Made by a program: the position numbers and the translations under genes
NCBI RefSeq assembly: GCF_021531255.1
Contig: NZ_JAFBIO010000001.1
Location: forward strand, 372,001-436,000
Direction of reading: 5' to 3'
From: Allofournierella massiliensis
GTDB taxonomy: Bacteria > Bacillota > Clostridia > Oscillospirales > Ruminococcaceae
DNA length: 64,000 bases
Shown here: piece by piece, positions 45,708-54,008 of the stretch
Numbering within the stretch: the first letter of the stretch is position 1
Layout of the letters: every line of letters starts with the position of its first letter
Notes under the pieces: model-generated
What the model saw: only the letters and a program-made list of their open reading frames with translations
What the model was told of the DNA's origin: nothing
The model's database searches: none

Positions 45708-45736
45708 ATAATACCACACCCGCCCGGGTTCGTCAA
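45708..45736 (-). promoter_or_regulatory. Promoter of the rubrerythrin gene, overlapping the upstream stop codon
   Basis: -35 TTGACG (45736-45731), 17-bp spacer, -10 TATTAT (45713-45708). The TGA stop of the Gx-transporter gene (45735-45733) is inside the -35. Confidence 0.82.
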
Positions 45737-46281
45737 CAGTTTTTTTTGCTTTCTTTGCTTTTTTTATCGGTTTTCTGGGTATTATAACCAAGACGGCGCA
45801 AAGCAGGCAGAATTGCCTCCAATCCTCGGGCGGTGAGCGCCCCCATCAAAAGCCCCGAAATCAGCAAAATGGGGGCATACGCAAGGGTGAAGGCGTTTTT
45901 CAGCACCAGGCTGGCGGCCAGCAGCTGGCCCAGGTTGTGAAACACCGAGCCGCAGACTGAAAGAATATAATCGGTAACAGGCAGCCGGCAGAGCACCAGC
46001 ATGACGGTGAGGGAGAGCAGCCCCCCGGACAGGGACAGAAAACCGGCCACCGCGCCCCGGGTGAGCAGGACGAAAAAGGCCTTGAGCAGGCAGAGGGTAT
46101 AGGCCTGGCGGGACCCCATGAAAAACATGGCGTACATGACCACCACGTTGGAAAGCCCCAGCTTGATGCCGGGCATCAGCCCCAGCAGAGGGGTGATGAC
46201 GGATTCCAGAAAAGACAGTGCCAGGGCCAGCGCAAACAGTACCCCGCCCAGGGCAACCTCTTTTGCCTTGGAATTTTGCAC
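45733..46281 (-). CDS. Gx transporter family / heptaprenyl diphosphate synthase component I-like membrane protein
   Basis: 182 residues, five to six transmembrane helices with the Gly-rich signature ALGGVLFALALALSFLES and LMPGIKLGLSNVVVMYAMFFMG typical of the family (DUF/PF07456). These are ECF-type S-component-like proteins; the older name heptaprenyl synthase component I is probably a misnomer for most. In Clostridia the gene often sits with a NusG-II and FMN-binding gene for quinone or thiamine-related work; neither is adjacent here. GTG start with GAGGTG upstream. Substrate unknown. Confidence 0.88.
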   Translation of the reverse strand: MQNSKAKEVALGGVLFALALALSFLESVITPLLGLMPGIKLGLSNVVVMYAMFFMGSRQAYTLCLLKAFFVLLTRGAVAGFLSLSGGLLSLTVMLVLCRLPVTDYILSVCGSVFHNLGQLLAASLVLKNAFTLAYAPILLISGLLMGALTARGLEAILPALRRLGYNTQKTDKKSKESKKNC

Positions 46282-46415
46282 GAAACAGCACCTCGCTTTC
46301 TTGCCGCATAACCTTTTTAATCCTAATATGCCTCAAAAAACTTGTCAAGAAAAAGGAGGGAGAAGAGGGGGTGATGAACTTTCTGTTAAATCTATTTTTT
46401 TGATTTGGGTCAGGC

Positions 46416-46444
46416 TTGAAACGCCGGGCGGAATAGTGTAGTAT
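46416..46444 (+). promoter_or_regulatory. Promoter of the DUF4358 lipoprotein-MBOAT-DHHW operon
   Basis: -35 TTGAAA (46416-46421), 17-bp spacer, -10 TAGTAT (46439-46444). Confidence 0.7.
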
Positions 46445-46478
46445 TTAATAGGTATCACAGTAAAGGAGATTTCTGAAT

Positions 46479-47051
46479 ATGAAAAAACTGATCGCAACGA
46501 TGACTTGTGCTGTGCTGGCTGCGGCCGTGCTGGCCGGATGCGGCGGGTCCTCTTCTTCTTCCTCTTCTTCCGCGGCCTCTCAGGCGGCTTCTACCCCTGC
46601 TTCCTCGGCGGCTTCTTCCGAGGCGTCTTCGGCTGCTGCTTCTTCCGACGGCTACAACCTGGATGACATTGTTTCCGCCATTGAGGCTGCCAACCCCATC
46701 TCCAACCCCCTGGAGCTGGATGAGACCGCTCTGGAGTTCGACATGATGCTCACCATGGAGAATGTGGAAGAGTTTGCGGGCGTGCGCAGCAATGACCAGG
46801 GCAACAGCGGCACCATCCTGGTGGTGAAGGCCGCTGCCGGCAAGGCCGGAGATGTTTCTGGTGAGCTGGAGACCTACAAGCAGAATCAGGTGGCTTACTA
46901 CGGCAACTACGCCGAGTTTGCCGACGGCCAGGCCCAGATCGAAGAGGGCCGTGTGGTGACCAGCGGCGACTATGTGGTGCTGGTGTTCGCCAACACCGAG
47001 GGCGCCGATTACGGCGAGATTGACAAGGCCATTGATTCCGCGTTGAACTAA
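46479..47051 (+). CDS. DUF4358 lipoprotein
   Basis: 190 residues. Signal peptide ends in the lipobox LAGC (Cys21), followed by a Ser/Ala-rich linker (about 23-57, with eight consecutive Ser) and a compact domain (about 60-190; LDDIVSAIEAANPI…GDYVVLVFANTEGADYGEIDKAI) of the DUF4358 type. The mature protein is anchored on the outer face of the membrane. It is the first gene of a cassette with an MBOAT acyltransferase and a DHHW protein, a frequent clostridial trio; the job of DUF4358 is unknown. GGAGAT ribosome site. Confidence 0.9.
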   Translation: MKKLIATMTCAVLAAAVLAGCGGSSSSSSSSAASQAASTPASSAASSEASSAAASSDGYNLDDIVSAIEAANPISNPLELDETALEFDMMLTMENVEEFAGVRSNDQGNSGTILVVKAAAGKAGDVSGELETYKQNQVAYYGNYAEFADGQAQIEEGRVVTSGDYVVLVFANTEGADYGEIDKAIDSALN

Positions 47052-47137
47052 CAAGCCCGTTGTCCCGACAGGCCGGTACCGTTACAGGCGCCGGCCTGTT
47101 CTTCGGTTTTTATCCCAAACAGAGGAGGATTCAAAGG

Positions 47138-48565
47138 ATGGTTTTCAGTACCATTCTGTTTTTGTTCCGTTTTCTGCCCATCACGCTGCTGCTGTACTAC
47201 CTGGCGCCGGGCAAGCTCAAGAATACCGTGCTGTTCATCTGCAGCCTGGTGTTTTATTCCTGGGGTGAGGTGCGGTTCTTCCCCATCATGGTGGTCCTCA
47301 TCCTTATCAACTATATTGCCGGGCTGGCCATGGAAGCCTGGGGCCGCAGCCGAAGCCTGCGGCGGGTGTTTTTGATTTTTTCCATTGTGGGCAGCCTGAG
47401 CATGCTGGTGTTTTTCAAGTATACCAATTTCCTGATCACCAGCCTGAACGCCCTGGCGGGGCTTTCCATCCCCACCATCAGCGGCCTGGAAGTGCTGCCT
47501 CTGGGCATCAGTTTCTATACCTTCCAGACCATGAGCTATTCCATCGACGTATACCGGGGCGATGTGAAAGCTGAGCACAATATCATTGACTTCGGCGCCT
47601 ATGTGGTCATGTTCCCCCAGCTGATCGCGGGCCCCATTGTGAAATATCGGGATGTGGCCGAGCGGCTGCATGTGCTGAAGGGCCGGATCAGCCTGGCCCA
47701 GGTGGAGGAAGGCGTCTGCCTGTTTGTCTTTGGCCTGGCCAAGAAAGTGCTGCTGGCCGACAATATCGGCGGGCTCTGGACCGACATCATCGGCATCTAT
47801 GGCTCGGGCGGCATTGAAACCACTGCCGGCGTGGGGCTGGCCAATGCCTCCACCCCGCTGGTGTGGCTGGGCGTGATAGCCTATTCCCTCCAGCTGTATT
47901 TCGATTTTTCCGGCTATTCCATGATGGGCATCGGCATGGGCAAGATGCTGGGCTTTGATTTCCCTGCCAACTTCAATTTCCCCTATATCTCCCGCAGCAT
48001 CACCGAATTCTGGCGGCGCTGGCATATGACCCTTTCCGGCTGGTTCCGGGAATATGTGTATATCCCCCTGGGCGGCAACCGCAAGGGCCTGCCCCGCCAG
48101 ATCTTTAATATGTTCGTGGTCTGGACCCTCACCGGCATTTGGCACGGCGCCAACTGGAACTTTGTGTGCTGGGGGCTGTACTACTTTGTGCTGCTCACCA
48201 TCGAAAAGGTCTGGCTGCTGCCTCGGCTGCAGAAAGGCCGGATCTGGCCCCATGTGTACACCCTGTTCCTGGTGGTGGTGGGCTGGGCCATGTTTGTGGG
48301 CAACGAAACCGGCGTGGGGCTGGGTTTGCTGTTCCAGAAGCTCTTTATCTTCTCGGGCGGTGCCTCTCCCCTGTATTTCCTGCGGAACTACGCCCTGGTG
48401 CTGGTGGTAAGCGTGATCTGCTGCACCACCCTGCCCCAGAAGTTCTGGGATGAGGCCAAGAAGATCCCCTGGATCAAGTGCGCTACCCTGCTGGTACTGC
48501 TGGTGATGAGCGTGTGCTATATCGTGGGATCTTCCAACCATCCCTTCCTGTATTTCAATTTCTGA
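47138..48565 (+). CDS. MBOAT family O-acyltransferase (AlgI/DltB-like)
   Basis: 475 residues from the ATG at 47138 (AGAGGAGGA upstream), about ten transmembrane helices. Core MBOAT segments: FYTFQTMSYSIDVYRG, LQLYFDFSGYSMMGIGMGKMLGF, ITEFWRRWHMTLSGWFREYVYIPLGGNR, and TGIWHGANWNFVCWGLYY with the catalytic His. AlgI-type enzymes move acetyl groups across the membrane onto extracellular polysaccharide with help from an AlgJ/AlgX-like partner, here the DHHW protein downstream. The acceptor polymer in this organism is unknown. Confidence 0.95.
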   Translation: MVFSTILFLFRFLPITLLLYYLAPGKLKNTVLFICSLVFYSWGEVRFFPIMVVLILINYIAGLAMEAWGRSRSLRRVFLIFSIVGSLSMLVFFKYTNFLITSLNALAGLSIPTISGLEVLPLGISFYTFQTMSYSIDVYRGDVKAEHNIIDFGAYVVMFPQLIAGPIVKYRDVAERLHVLKGRISLAQVEEGVCLFVFGLAKKVLLADNIGGLWTDIIGIYGSGGIETTAGVGLANASTPLVWLGVIAYSLQLYFDFSGYSMMGIGMGKMLGFDFPANFNFPYISRSITEFWRRWHMTLSGWFREYVYIPLGGNRKGLPRQIFNMFVVWTLTGIWHGANWNFVCWGLYYFVLLTIEKVWLLPRLQKGRIWPHVYTLFLVVVGWAMFVGNETGVGLGLLFQKLFIFSGGASPLYFLRNYALVLVVSVICCTTLPQKFWDEAKKIPWIKCATLLVLLVMSVCYIVGSSNHPFLYFNF

Positions 48566-48582
48566 AGAAAGGAGCGCCAACC

Positions 48583-49731
48583 ATGAAAGACTTTTTGCAG
48601 AAACTGCGCGGGTACCCGGCTTTGGTGCTTTTCTTCGTCTGCATCTTCGGCTTTATGATCCTGGATCTGATCTGCCCCGACCGGGAGATCTCTGAGCTGG
48701 AAAATAAAAAACTCCAGCAGCGCCCGGCCTTCAGCCTTTCTTCCCTGACCCGGAACGAATGGACCGCCAAGTATGGGGACTATGTGAAGGACCAGGTGAT
48801 TTTCCGGGACGGTATGATCAGCCTGCAGAGCCGGTTTGAAACGGTGCTGTTCCAGAAGTGTGAGAACAACGGGGTGCTGATCGGGGATGACGCAATGCTG
48901 TTCACCCGGATGTATTCCCTGACCAATTCGGAAAAGGCCCTCCTGCCCCGGAACATCCAGGCAGTGGAAGAGTTCGCTTTCCGGCATCCCGGCCAGGTCA
49001 CCTTCCTGCTGGCCCCTTCTGCCAGCCTGATTTACAGCGACGCGGTTCCCTTATATGCCCCGCTGCTGGACGAGAATTCCATGCTGGATGATATTTTCTC
49101 CCAGGTGCCCAGCGCCCAGGTGCTGGATCTGCGCACTTTGTTTGGAGAAAACCGGGATCAGTACCTGTACTACCGCACCGACCACCACTGGACCACCAAC
49201 GGCGCGTATCTGGCCTATGAAGAATTCTGCCGTCAGCAGGGCCTCACTCCCTTTGACCGGGAGGCCCACACGGCGGTGGAGGTGCCGAATTTCTACGGCA
49301 CCAGTTATTCCTCTTCCCGCTACTGGGGCGCCGTGCCCGACGTGATCACCTATTATGAACTGGACAATCCCCTGACAGTCTGGAATCTTTCCGCCGACGG
49401 CACCAAGACCGTGCTGAGCAAGGGGGATATGTACGATTACGCCAAGTTCGACACCTATGACAAATACTCCGCTTTCATGCGGGGCAACAACGGTTACAGC
49501 ACCATTGAAGGGGATGGCGAGGGCAGCATCCTGGTCATCAAGGACAGCTACGCCAACTGCTTTATCCCCTTCCTCACCGCCAACTATGCCAAGATCGGCG
49601 TGGTGGACCTGCGCAACTACAACCTGAGCATTGACAATCTGATGGAAAGCGAAGGATATGACCAGGTTTTGATCCTGTACAATTTCCAGAGCTTCAAGAG
49701 CGATGCCCGTCTGCCTAACCTGAACCGGTAA
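48583..49731 (+). CDS. DHHW family protein (AlgX/AlgJ-like acetylation partner)
   Basis: 382 residues from the ATG at 48583 (AAAGGAG site). N-terminal membrane anchor (about 12-32), then an SGNH-hydrolase-like domain with LLAPSASLIYSD, the family signature YYRTDHHWTTNGAYLAYEEF (about 190-210; Asp-His pair), and SILVIKDSYANCFIPFLTANY near residue 310 (Ser of the triad). Expected to accept acyl groups from the MBOAT protein and place them on a surface polymer. Ends at the strong shared terminator. Confidence 0.93.
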   Translation: MKDFLQKLRGYPALVLFFVCIFGFMILDLICPDREISELENKKLQQRPAFSLSSLTRNEWTAKYGDYVKDQVIFRDGMISLQSRFETVLFQKCENNGVLIGDDAMLFTRMYSLTNSEKALLPRNIQAVEEFAFRHPGQVTFLLAPSASLIYSDAVPLYAPLLDENSMLDDIFSQVPSAQVLDLRTLFGENRDQYLYYRTDHHWTTNGAYLAYEEFCRQQGLTPFDREAHTAVEVPNFYGTSYSSSRYWGAVPDVITYYELDNPLTVWNLSADGTKTVLSKGDMYDYAKFDTYDKYSAFMRGNNGYSTIEGDGEGSILVIKDSYANCFIPFLTANYAKIGVVDLRNYNLSIDNLMESEGYDQVLILYNFQSFKSDARLPNLNR

Positions 49732-49746
49732 GGCTCGTTATAACAG

Positions 49747-49793
49747 AAAAAGGCCCTGCCCTTCCCTTTATGGGGAAAGGCAGGGCCTTTTTG
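49747..49793. terminator. Bidirectional terminator shared by DHHW gene and spoVM
   Basis: Arms AAAAAGGCCCTGCC/GGCAGGGCCTTTTT with additional CTTCCC/GGGGAAA pairing. Confidence 0.93.
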
Positions 49794-49797
49794 GTAT

Positions 49798-49878
49798 TCA
49801 ATCTTCCTTTTTGATTTTGAAAACCGCCCGGAGAAGGCCACTCAAGAGTTTGGGGCTGCGGATCACGATCACCTGCAT
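49798..49878 (-). CDS. spoVM: Stage V sporulation protein M (26 residues)
   Basis: A 26-codon gene, the same length as B. subtilis SpoVM, with matching pattern: amphipathic helix, Pro9-Lys10 (…RSPKLLSGLLRA…), Gly14, Arg17-Ala18 and a terminal Asp after a Lys-rich end. SpoVM binds the positively curved forespore membrane and anchors the SpoIVA coat base. GGGAGG lies 9 bases before the ATG. Position settles it: it follows prkC-rsgA-thiN, exactly where spoVM lies in Bacillus. A TATAAT -10-like box is at 49913-49908; no good -35, so a sporulation sigma may be used. Confidence 0.9.
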   Translation of the reverse strand: MQVIVIRSPKLLSGLLRAVFKIKKED

Positions 49879-49939
49879 AACTTCATGCCTCCCTTGGATT
49901 TTACTCCATTATATCCAGGGAGAGGGCGGATTGTGACTT

Positions 49940-50575
49940 TCAATCCGCTTTTACCAGAAAAACCCCCAGGGAACCCTCCCGAAGCGAGAGAAATACCTTG
50001 TCCGAAACAAATTCGTTGCTGACGCCCAGGGGAAAATCCGGGGTGAGCGAGCTGTCTTCCAGCTCATAATACGCCCCCTTGACCGTGAGACCATGGGCCG
50101 GGCCTTCCAGAGGGAAAAGGGAAAAATAACCCCAGTCGCCCCGCTCCAGTTCCAGGCTCTGGCCGGCCAGCAGGTAGCGCACCTCGGTGCGCTCGTCAGC
50201 CAATAAAACCTGTACCCCCTGCTTTGCCAGATACAGCCCGGTGGAAAGGCTGGCCATGGTGTGATCCAGCCTTTGCCCGCCCAGGGCCCCCAGGATCACC
50301 GCCTCCCGGCAGCCCTGTTCCAGGGCCCAGCGGGCGGCATACTGGGTGTCGGTATCGTCCTTTACATGGGGCAGCACAATGGCCTGCCCCTCTTGGGGCT
50401 GGGGCGCGCTGTCAAAATCCCCTACCAGCAGGTCGGCCGAAAGGCCCAGGGGCGCCAGGTTCCGGTAGCCCGCGTCACAGGCAATAACCCAATCGCCGGG
50501 GCGGCAGTAGCGCCGCATGGCCCCGGAGACCGGACAGGCCGAAAGGATCAGGCAGCGCTCTTTGCTTTTGCTCAT
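49940..50575 (-). CDS. thiN: Thiamine diphosphokinase
   Basis: 211 residues. Converts thiamine to thiamine diphosphate. N-terminal ATP domain with VIACDAGYRNLAPLGLSADLLVGDFDS (about 31-57), KDDTDTQYAARWALEQGC (about 72-89) and LGALGGQRLDHTMASL; C-terminal thiamine-binding beta domain. Start taken at the ATG at 50575, overlapping the rsgA stop (ATGA). The rpe gene that separates rsgA and thiN in Bacillus is absent. A GCGGATTG/CAATCCGC hairpin covers the gene's end. Confidence 0.93.
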   Translation of the reverse strand: MSKSKERCLILSACPVSGAMRRYCRPGDWVIACDAGYRNLAPLGLSADLLVGDFDSAPQPQEGQAIVLPHVKDDTDTQYAARWALEQGCREAVILGALGGQRLDHTMASLSTGLYLAKQGVQVLLADERTEVRYLLAGQSLELERGDWGYFSLFPLEGPAHGLTVKGAYYELEDSSLTPDFPLGVSNEFVSDKVFLSLREGSLGVFLVKAD

Positions 50576-51447
50576 CGGTTTTCCCACTCCTTGAACTGCT
50601 TGGCTTCTTCATAGAGGGTGCGGTAACTGTTATACCGGCTTTGGGAGATCTTGCCTTCCTCCAAAGCCTCGCGCACCGCGCAGCCGGCCTCCCCGCAGTG
50701 AGAGCAGCCGGTAAAGCGGCACTTATCCCAATAGGGGCCGAATTCAGGGAAATCAAACTGAAGATTTTCCTTGGGGATATGGCAGGCCTTCAAGGTATCC
50801 AGGCTGGCAAAGCCGGGGGTGTCGGCAATCCGGCCGCCGCAGGCCTCAAACACCTCCACCTCCCGGGTGGTGTGCCGGCCCCGACCCAGCTTTTGGCTGA
50901 TCTGGCCGGTGCGCTGGCTGAAATCGGGGGCCACCGCATTCAGCAGGGTGGATTTGCCCACCCCCGAGTTGCCGCAGAAGGCGCAGAAATGCCCCTGGAT
51001 GCGCTGGCGCACCTGCTCTACCCCGGCGCCGGTCTGGTAGTCGATCTCAATGAAGGGAATGGGAGTCTGTTCATAGATCCGGCGCAGCTTTTCCCCGTCG
51101 GCCAGATCGCCCTTGGTAAAGACCAGCACCGGCTGGATCTCCTTTTCCTCAGCGATGGCGGTGAGGGTATCCAGCACCAGGGCACTGGGAACCGGCTGGG
51201 TGGTGCTGGCCACAATGAACAGGGTATCCAGATTGGCCACGGGGGGCCGCACCAGCAGATTCTTACGGGGCAGGACCTCATCGATCACAAAACTGCCCTT
51301 TTCCTCGGCCAGGCGAACCCAGTCCCCTGCCACCGGGGTGATTCCCTTTTTGCGGAAAATTCCCCGGGCCTTGCATTCCACCACACCCTCAGGGGTGCGC
51401 ACATAGTAAAAACCGCCGATGCCCTTGACGATATAGTTTTCCTCCAT
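50572..51447 (-). CDS. rsgA: Ribosome small subunit-dependent GTPase A
   Basis: 291 residues. Checkpoint GTPase in late 30S assembly. OB domain (about 1-65), circularly permuted GTPase with G4 VFTKGDLAD first, then G1 GNSGVGKSTLLNAV (about 165-178) and G3 DTPGFAS, then the zinc finger CRFTGCSHCGEAGCAV (about 243-258). Clustered with prkC as in Bacillus (CpgA), where RsgA is a PrkC substrate; same pairing here. Confidence 0.97.
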   Translation of the reverse strand: MEENYIVKGIGGFYYVRTPEGVVECKARGIFRKKGITPVAGDWVRLAEEKGSFVIDEVLPRKNLLVRPPVANLDTLFIVASTTQPVPSALVLDTLTAIAEEKEIQPVLVFTKGDLADGEKLRRIYEQTPIPFIEIDYQTGAGVEQVRQRIQGHFCAFCGNSGVGKSTLLNAVAPDFSQRTGQISQKLGRGRHTTREVEVFEACGGRIADTPGFASLDTLKACHIPKENLQFDFPEFGPYWDKCRFTGCSHCGEAGCAVREALEEGKISQSRYNSYRTLYEEAKQFKEWENR

Positions 51448-51456
51448 GCCTCTGCC

Positions 51457-53262
51457 TCAATCGTCGTCGTCATCGTGATTTTCTTCCGGTTCCGGCTCCG
51501 GTTCCGGCCCAACGGAGATGACCAGGGTGACCTTGGTGCGCACCTTCACTTCGGTGCCGGCCACGGGGTCCTGGCTGATGATGGTATCCACCGGGCTGTC
51601 GCTGTACTGCTGGATGATGGTGCCGGCGGTGAGGTTGTTGTTCTTGAGGGCCGTCTGTACATCGCCCATGGTCAGGCCCACCACATTGGGCACAATGCAG
51701 GTGGTCTCGATCTTGGCCTGGCTTACATACACCACCACGCTGTCGCCGCTGGCCACCTGTTCACCGGCGGCGGGGCTGGTCTTGATCACGCTGCCCTCTG
51801 CCACCGTCTCATCCACCACCCGGCGAACCGTTACCGAGAGGCCCTTATCTTTCAATGTACTCTCCGCGTCTGCCTGGGTGAAGTCGGTCACCTCGGGCAC
51901 CGTGACCCAGAGGGTGCCCAGGCTCACCTTCAGGGTGACGGTCTGCCCCTCCTTTACCTCCCGGGGGGGCTTGGGGGTCTGGCTGTAAACCTCACCCGCC
52001 GGTACATTGTTGTTGTATTGTTCATCGTATACGATGTTGAAGACATCGTAGGCGCTGTTGCTTTCAATATCGGATTTCTGCATGCCCACAAAGTTCACCA
52101 GGTCCACATCTTCCCGGGAACTGAAGAGGGGGTTGGTGGAGTTGGTGAAGATGAGATAGCACAGGATGGCCGCGCCGCAGGCAAAGGCCACGGCCATGCC
52201 GAACATGACCGGCAGCAGGACGCTGCGCTTTTTCTTGGCCGGCTTTTTCCGGGGCGCGGTGCCATTGGGGGAGGCGGCCCGGGTGCGGGAGACGGTACGG
52301 TTTTTGGGGGAAGAAGTTTTTTCTCGGTTAGACATCATTTTTTCGCTTTCCTTTTTCTTCTGCCGCATGACTTTTTCGATCTGGTGCTGTTCCTCGTCTG
52401 CCAGGTAGCGATAGGCAAAGCGCACGCTGGGGTTCTGCTTGAAGATATCGATGGCTTCCAGCATTTCGGCGGCGCTCTGGTAGCGATTGCGGGGGTTTTT
52501 GGCCATGGCTTTTTCGGTGATCTGGCACAGGGCCTCCGGCACGTTCTCGGCCACTTCCGAGAGGGGCTTGGGCTTTTCGGCAATCTGGCGGATGGCCACA
52601 TTGACAGCGCTGTCCCCCTCAAAGGGCAGCTTGCCGGAGAGCATCTCGTAAAGCATGACGCCCACCGAGTAGATATCGGATTTTGCGTCGGTGAGCTCTC
52701 CCCTTGCCTGTTCGGGGCTGATATAATGCACCGAACCGATGGCTTTGTCGCTGCCCAGGGTGCAGTTTTCGGCCCGGGAGATGCGGGCGATGCCGAAGTC
52801 CATCATTTTCAGGCTGCCGTCGGGCAGCAGCATGATGTTCTGGGGCTTGATATCCCGGTGGACCACACCCTTGCTGTGGGCGTGCTGCAGGGCGCTGAGG
52901 ATCTGGGTGATGAAGTGGAGGGTCTCTTTCCAGGTGAGGGGCCCGCCCCGCTGGTTGAGATATTCCTTCAGGGTGATGCCGTCGATATATTCCATCACCA
53001 GATACTGAAGTTTGTCGGTAACCGATACATCAAACACCTTGACGATGTTGGGGTGATCCAGGATGGAAATAGCCTTGGATTCATTCTTGAACCGGTGCAC
53101 CAGTTCCTCGTTCTGGGTGAATTCCTCTTTCAGGATCTTCACCGCCACCGTGTTCTGGGTTTTCAGGTCGGTGGCCCGGTAAACATTGGCCATGCCGCCG
53201 ATGCCGATCAGCTCATTGAGCAGATATCGGCCATCCAGTTTCTTGCCGATCATGTTGTCCAT
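51457..53262 (-). CDS. prkC: PASTA-domain Ser/Thr protein kinase PrkC
   Basis: 601 residues. Kinase domain (about 8-270) with GIGGMANVYRA, Lys in AVKILKEE, HRDIKPQN catalytic loop and DFGIAR. Basic juxtamembrane segment, single transmembrane helix at about 345-367 (VLLPVMFGMAVAFACGAAILCY), then three PASTA repeats (about 390-590) outside the cell that sense peptidoglycan fragments. A short acidic tail ends in Asp run. In spore formers PrkC triggers germination on muropeptides. Coupled to the phosphatase gene prpC 5 bp upstream. Confidence 0.97.
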   Translation of the reverse strand: MDNMIGKKLDGRYLLNELIGIGGMANVYRATDLKTQNTVAVKILKEEFTQNEELVHRFKNESKAISILDHPNIVKVFDVSVTDKLQYLVMEYIDGITLKEYLNQRGGPLTWKETLHFITQILSALQHAHSKGVVHRDIKPQNIMLLPDGSLKMMDFGIARISRAENCTLGSDKAIGSVHYISPEQARGELTDAKSDIYSVGVMLYEMLSGKLPFEGDSAVNVAIRQIAEKPKPLSEVAENVPEALCQITEKAMAKNPRNRYQSAAEMLEAIDIFKQNPSVRFAYRYLADEEQHQIEKVMRQKKKESEKMMSNREKTSSPKNRTVSRTRAASPNGTAPRKKPAKKKRSVLLPVMFGMAVAFACGAAILCYLIFTNSTNPLFSSREDVDLVNFVGMQKSDIESNSAYDVFNIVYDEQYNNNVPAGEVYSQTPKPPREVKEGQTVTLKVSLGTLWVTVPEVTDFTQADAESTLKDKGLSVTVRRVVDETVAEGSVIKTSPAAGEQVASGDSVVVYVSQAKIETTCIVPNVVGLTMGDVQTALKNNNLTAGTIIQQYSDSPVDTIISQDPVAGTEVKVRTKVTLVISVGPEPEPEPEENHDDDDD

Positions 53263-53267
53263 CTTGT

Positions 53268-54008
53268 TCAGACCTCCCCGGGTTCCGTGCCCATCAAAAG
53301 CACCGTGATGTTGTCCTGCCCTCCCGCACGGAGAGCAAGCTGCACCAGCCTGTCCGGCACGTCAAAAAAGGAGGTATTGGTAATGATTTGTTCCATTTCT
53401 TCCTCGCTGACCAGATTGGAGAGCCCGTCGGAGCAGAGCAGCAGAATATCCCCTTCTGCCAGTGGGCAGCAGGTGTAATCCGCCTGCACGGACTCGTTGA
53501 CCCCCACCGCGCGGGTGATGAGGTTTTTGCGAGGGTGTTTTTCTGCCTCTTCCGGGGTGATCTGGCCGCTTTCCAGCAGCTGCTGCACCATGGAATGATC
53601 CTTGGTGAGCTGGATCATCCGCCTGCCCCGGCGCAGGTATGCCCGGGAATCCCCCACATGCACAATATGGGCCACCCCCCGCTGCACCAGGGCGCATACG
53701 GCGGTGGTGCCCATGCCCCGGTATTCCGGTCCCTTCAGGCTCTGTTCATGCACGGTCTGGTTCATATCCGCGATCGTCTGCTGCAGAAAATTCTGGGGGT
53801 CGGCCACTTCGCCCCGGGCAAGGGCCCCCTGCAGGGCTCTTTCAAAACGGGCGGAAGCAAGGCTGGCGGCCAGCTTGCCGCCGTTGGCTCCCCCCATCCC
53901 GTCGCAGACCACGCCCCAGGCGTCCCCCTCAGGCAGACGGGCCGCCCGGTAATCGTCCTGATTTTCCGAGCGGGTGCATCCGATATCGGTTTTTCCTGCC
54001 AGTTTCAT
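53268..54008 (-). CDS. prpC: PP2C-family Ser/Thr phosphatase PrpC
   Basis: 246 residues. Metal-dependent PPM phosphatase with NQDDYRAA, VCDGMGGANGGKLAA (about 33-47, metal-binding Asp), GTTAVCALV, HVGDSRAYL and the final LLCSDGLSNLV…DNITVLL motifs. Reverses PrkC phosphorylation; the pair is a conserved module. ATGA overlap with rlmN upstream. Confidence 0.96.
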   Translation of the reverse strand: MKLAGKTDIGCTRSENQDDYRAARLPEGDAWGVVCDGMGGANGGKLAASLASARFERALQGALARGEVADPQNFLQQTIADMNQTVHEQSLKGPEYRGMGTTAVCALVQRGVAHIVHVGDSRAYLRRGRRMIQLTKDHSMVQQLLESGQITPEEAEKHPRKNLITRAVGVNESVQADYTCCPLAEGDILLLCSDGLSNLVSEEEMEQIITNTSFFDVPDRLVQLALRAGGQDNITVLLMGTEPGEV

